The notes beneath the pieces were generated by a model. The model saw only the letters and a program-made list of their open reading frames with translations. It had not been told where the DNA came from and did no database searches. The position numbers and the translations under genes are program-made. From NCBI GenBank assembly GCA_036502345.1, contig DASXYT010000309.1:1-6414 (forward strand): DNA of 6,414 nt. The letters run 5' to 3'. This DNA comes from DATEPR01 sp036502345 (GTDB lineage: Bacteria; Actinomycetota; Actinomycetes; Mycobacteriales; Pseudonocardiaceae). Positions 5,796 to 6,414 of the stretch are shown here, one piece after another. The first letter of the stretch is position 1, and each line of letters opens with the position of its first letter.

Positions 5796-6078
5796 GAATG
5801 GCGACCTGGCGCAGGTCGGGATCCGAGGCGAGCAGGTCCGGACCGTGCTTCGCGAGCGCGGTGGCGATCTCACCGTTGAGGTGAGCCTGCCTGCCCTCCT
5901 CACCCTCGAAGGTGTCGAAGATTCCGTAGGTGCTCTCGTCGATCCGGAACGCGTACCACGTGACGGTCAACTCCTCCGCCTGGGCGAGGGCACGCCCCGA
6001 TTCCAGAAACGCGGCCAGTGCCTGCGCCTTGCCTGGTTTGGCCTGCAATGTGACCAGTAGTCCGACGCGTACGGTCAT
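5782..6078 (-). CDS. Antibiotic biosynthesis monooxygenase (ABM) domain protein, putative quinol monooxygenase-like
   Basis: The 98-residue product has the size and layout of a single dimeric alpha+beta-barrel ABM domain: first strand VRVGLLVTLQAKPGK (3-17), helix 18-32, strand TVTWYAFRID (38-47), the characteristic YGIFDTFEGEEGRQAHLNGE block (51-70) with H66, and a final strand RQVAILATK (90-98). Family members are cofactor-free quinol or polyketide monooxygenases, or heme-degrading relatives; the substrate here is not evident. ATG 6078-6076 is chosen because GAGGA (6084-6088) lies 5 nt upstream; an in-frame GTG four codons earlier lacks such support. The gene is divergent from an HxlR-type regulator across 205 bp, so control by that regulator is likely. 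A hairpin covers its stop. Confidence 0.85.
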   Translation of the reverse strand: MTVRVGLLVTLQAKPGKAQALAAFLESGRALAQAEELTVTWYAFRIDESTYGIFDTFEGEEGRQAHLNGEIATALAKHGPDLLASDPDLRQVAILATK

Positions 6079-6083
6079 GGGGT

Positions 6084-6088
6084 TCCTC
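6084..6088 (-). promoter_or_regulatory. Shine-Dalgarno GAGGA of the ABM-domain gene
   Basis: The minus strand reads GAGGA-ACCCC-ATG, a strong ribosome site with a 5-nt spacer. It selects ATG 6078 over the in-frame GTG at 6090, which overlaps the site itself. Confidence 0.65.
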
Positions 6089-6125
6089 ACAGTGTCGACG
6101 TGACGGGTTGTGCTCTGTTGGCGTC

Positions 6126-6146
6126 GGTAAGTCCACCCGTCTTACC
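6126..6146. promoter_or_regulatory. Dyad GGTAAG-N9-CTTACC, candidate HxlR operator
   Basis: GGTAAG (6126-6131) and CTTACC (6141-6146) form a perfect 6-bp inverted repeat with a 9-bp spacer. It lies 48 bp upstream of the ABM start in the divergent spacer. Dimeric winged-helix HxlR regulators bind dyads of this size, with half-sites about one and a half helical turns apart. Its place over the likely ABM promoter suits repression. The binding partner is inferred from adjacency only. Confidence 0.5.
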
Positions 6147-6247
6147 CCCGTCGACCTGTTTTCCGAACGGCTACACACCGTCCATGCCGACGTGACCCAT
6201 CCTCGCCACAACAACGAGTCCACCGTCGAACCCCAGCGGGACTTCGC

Positions 6248-6260
6248 TTTGAAAATCAAA
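6248..6260. promoter_or_regulatory. Dyad TTTGA-AAA-TCAAA at the regulator promoter, candidate autoregulatory site
   Basis: TTTGAAAATCAAA is a perfect 13-bp inverted repeat in an otherwise GC-rich region and overlaps the putative -35 hexamer of the HxlR gene (TTGAAA, 6249-6254). Binding here would block the regulator's own promoter. Its half-sites differ from those of the dyad at 6126-6146, so both may not be bound by the same protein. Confidence 0.35.
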
Positions 6261-6277
6261 CGAGTGTGTGTCATCGT
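6249..6277 (+). promoter_or_regulatory. Putative promoter of the HxlR regulator
   Basis: TTGAAA (6249-6254), a 17-nt spacer and CATCGT (6272-6277) precede ATG 6284 by 6 nt. The -35 is strong (5 of 6), the -10 weak (3 of 6). The geometry would again give a leaderless mRNA. GGTGAG directly abutting the ATG is too close to act as a ribosome site. Confidence 0.4.
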
Positions 6278-6283
6278 GGTGAG

Positions 6284-6414
6284 ATGGTGAACTCTCGGAT
6301 CGATCCGACCAGCCTGCCGGGCCGGCCGTGTTCGCTTGCCTCGGCACTGCAGCTTGTCGGGGAACGCTGGTCGATGCTGGTCATCCGCGAGGTGATGTTC
6401 GGCAACCACCGATT
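6284..6414 (+). CDS. HxlR-family transcriptional regulator, N-terminal part (cut by the window end)
   Basis: Only 43 full codons are visible. They carry the HxlR N-terminal signature: RPCSLASALQLVGERWSMLVIREVMFGNHR (residues 14-43, seen in overlapping blocks RPCSLASAL, LVGERWSMLVIREVMFG), which corresponds to the first helices of the winged-helix domain. HxlR proteins are small dimeric DNA-binding regulators, often of aldehyde, quinone or disulfide-stress genes. C16 sits where redox-sensing members such as YodB, HypR and QorR keep their conserved N-terminal cysteine. ATG 6284 is preferred for its fit to the promoter spacing; GTG 6287 is the adjacent alternative. Divergence from the ABM-domain gene suggests that gene is its target. 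Confidence 0.87.
   Translation, partial: MVNSRIDPTSLPGRPCSLASALQLVGERWSMLVIREVMFGNHR

Noticed and set aside
6095..6196. Direct repeat CGACGTGAC at 6096-6104 and 6188-6196
   Set aside because: A 9-nt match of common GC-rich composition, 92 bp apart, with no relation to promoters or dyads; probably chance.

Overview
The window is GC-rich DNA dominated by third-position G/C, with frequent GTG starts and almost no AT-rich spacer. This fits an actinobacterium, and a Pseudonocardiales-type genome is my guess from protein style only. Eight genes cover nearly all of it, two of them cut by the window edges.

Left part (1-965): the N-terminal 245 codons, on the minus strand, of a membrane protein with candidate heme-binding histidines. 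It resembles the membrane domain of actinobacterial molybdopterin-dependent oxidoreductases. A 229-bp spacer follows, holding a compact hairpin and a distant inverted repeat.

Middle part (966-5629): a polyprenyl-linked sugar or cell-envelope glycosylation locus. It has a multi-pass GT-C-like membrane glycosyltransferase (minus) divergent from an NAD-dependent sugar epimerase with a Cys/His insert (plus). Converging on the epimerase is a tightly coupled minus-strand operon: a GT2 polyprenyl-phosphate glycosyltransferase, a TIGR04282/DUF2064 nucleotidyltransferase-like protein, and a SAM methyltransferase. Each junction in the operon is a 4-nt GTGA overlap. The GT2, DUF2064 and membrane-transferase trio matches my memory of the M. 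tuberculosis Rv0539-Rv0540-Rv0541c neighbourhood, where Rv0539 and Rv0541c were reported as MtxS and MtxT, which place the methylthioxylose cap on lipoarabinomannan. The likely logic is that the epimerase (and possibly the methyltransferase) prepares a sugar, GT2 loads it onto a polyprenyl phosphate on the cytosolic face, and the membrane transferase adds it to an envelope glycan outside. The sugar itself cannot be read from the sequence.

Right part (5630-6414): a small antibiotic-biosynthesis-monooxygenase-fold protein (minus) divergent from the start of an HxlR-family regulator with an N-terminal cysteine (plus). The 205-bp gap between them has two clean dyads that look like operators. This seems to be a separate redox or electrophile-response module.

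Three genes (epimerase, GT2, HxlR) have a promoter-like -10 exactly 6 nt before the start codon, suggesting leaderless transcripts. Three gene ends or spacers carry short hairpins with 3-nt loops and no U-tract. No RNA genes, mobile elements or CRISPR arrays were seen, and no spacer exceeds 300 bp.
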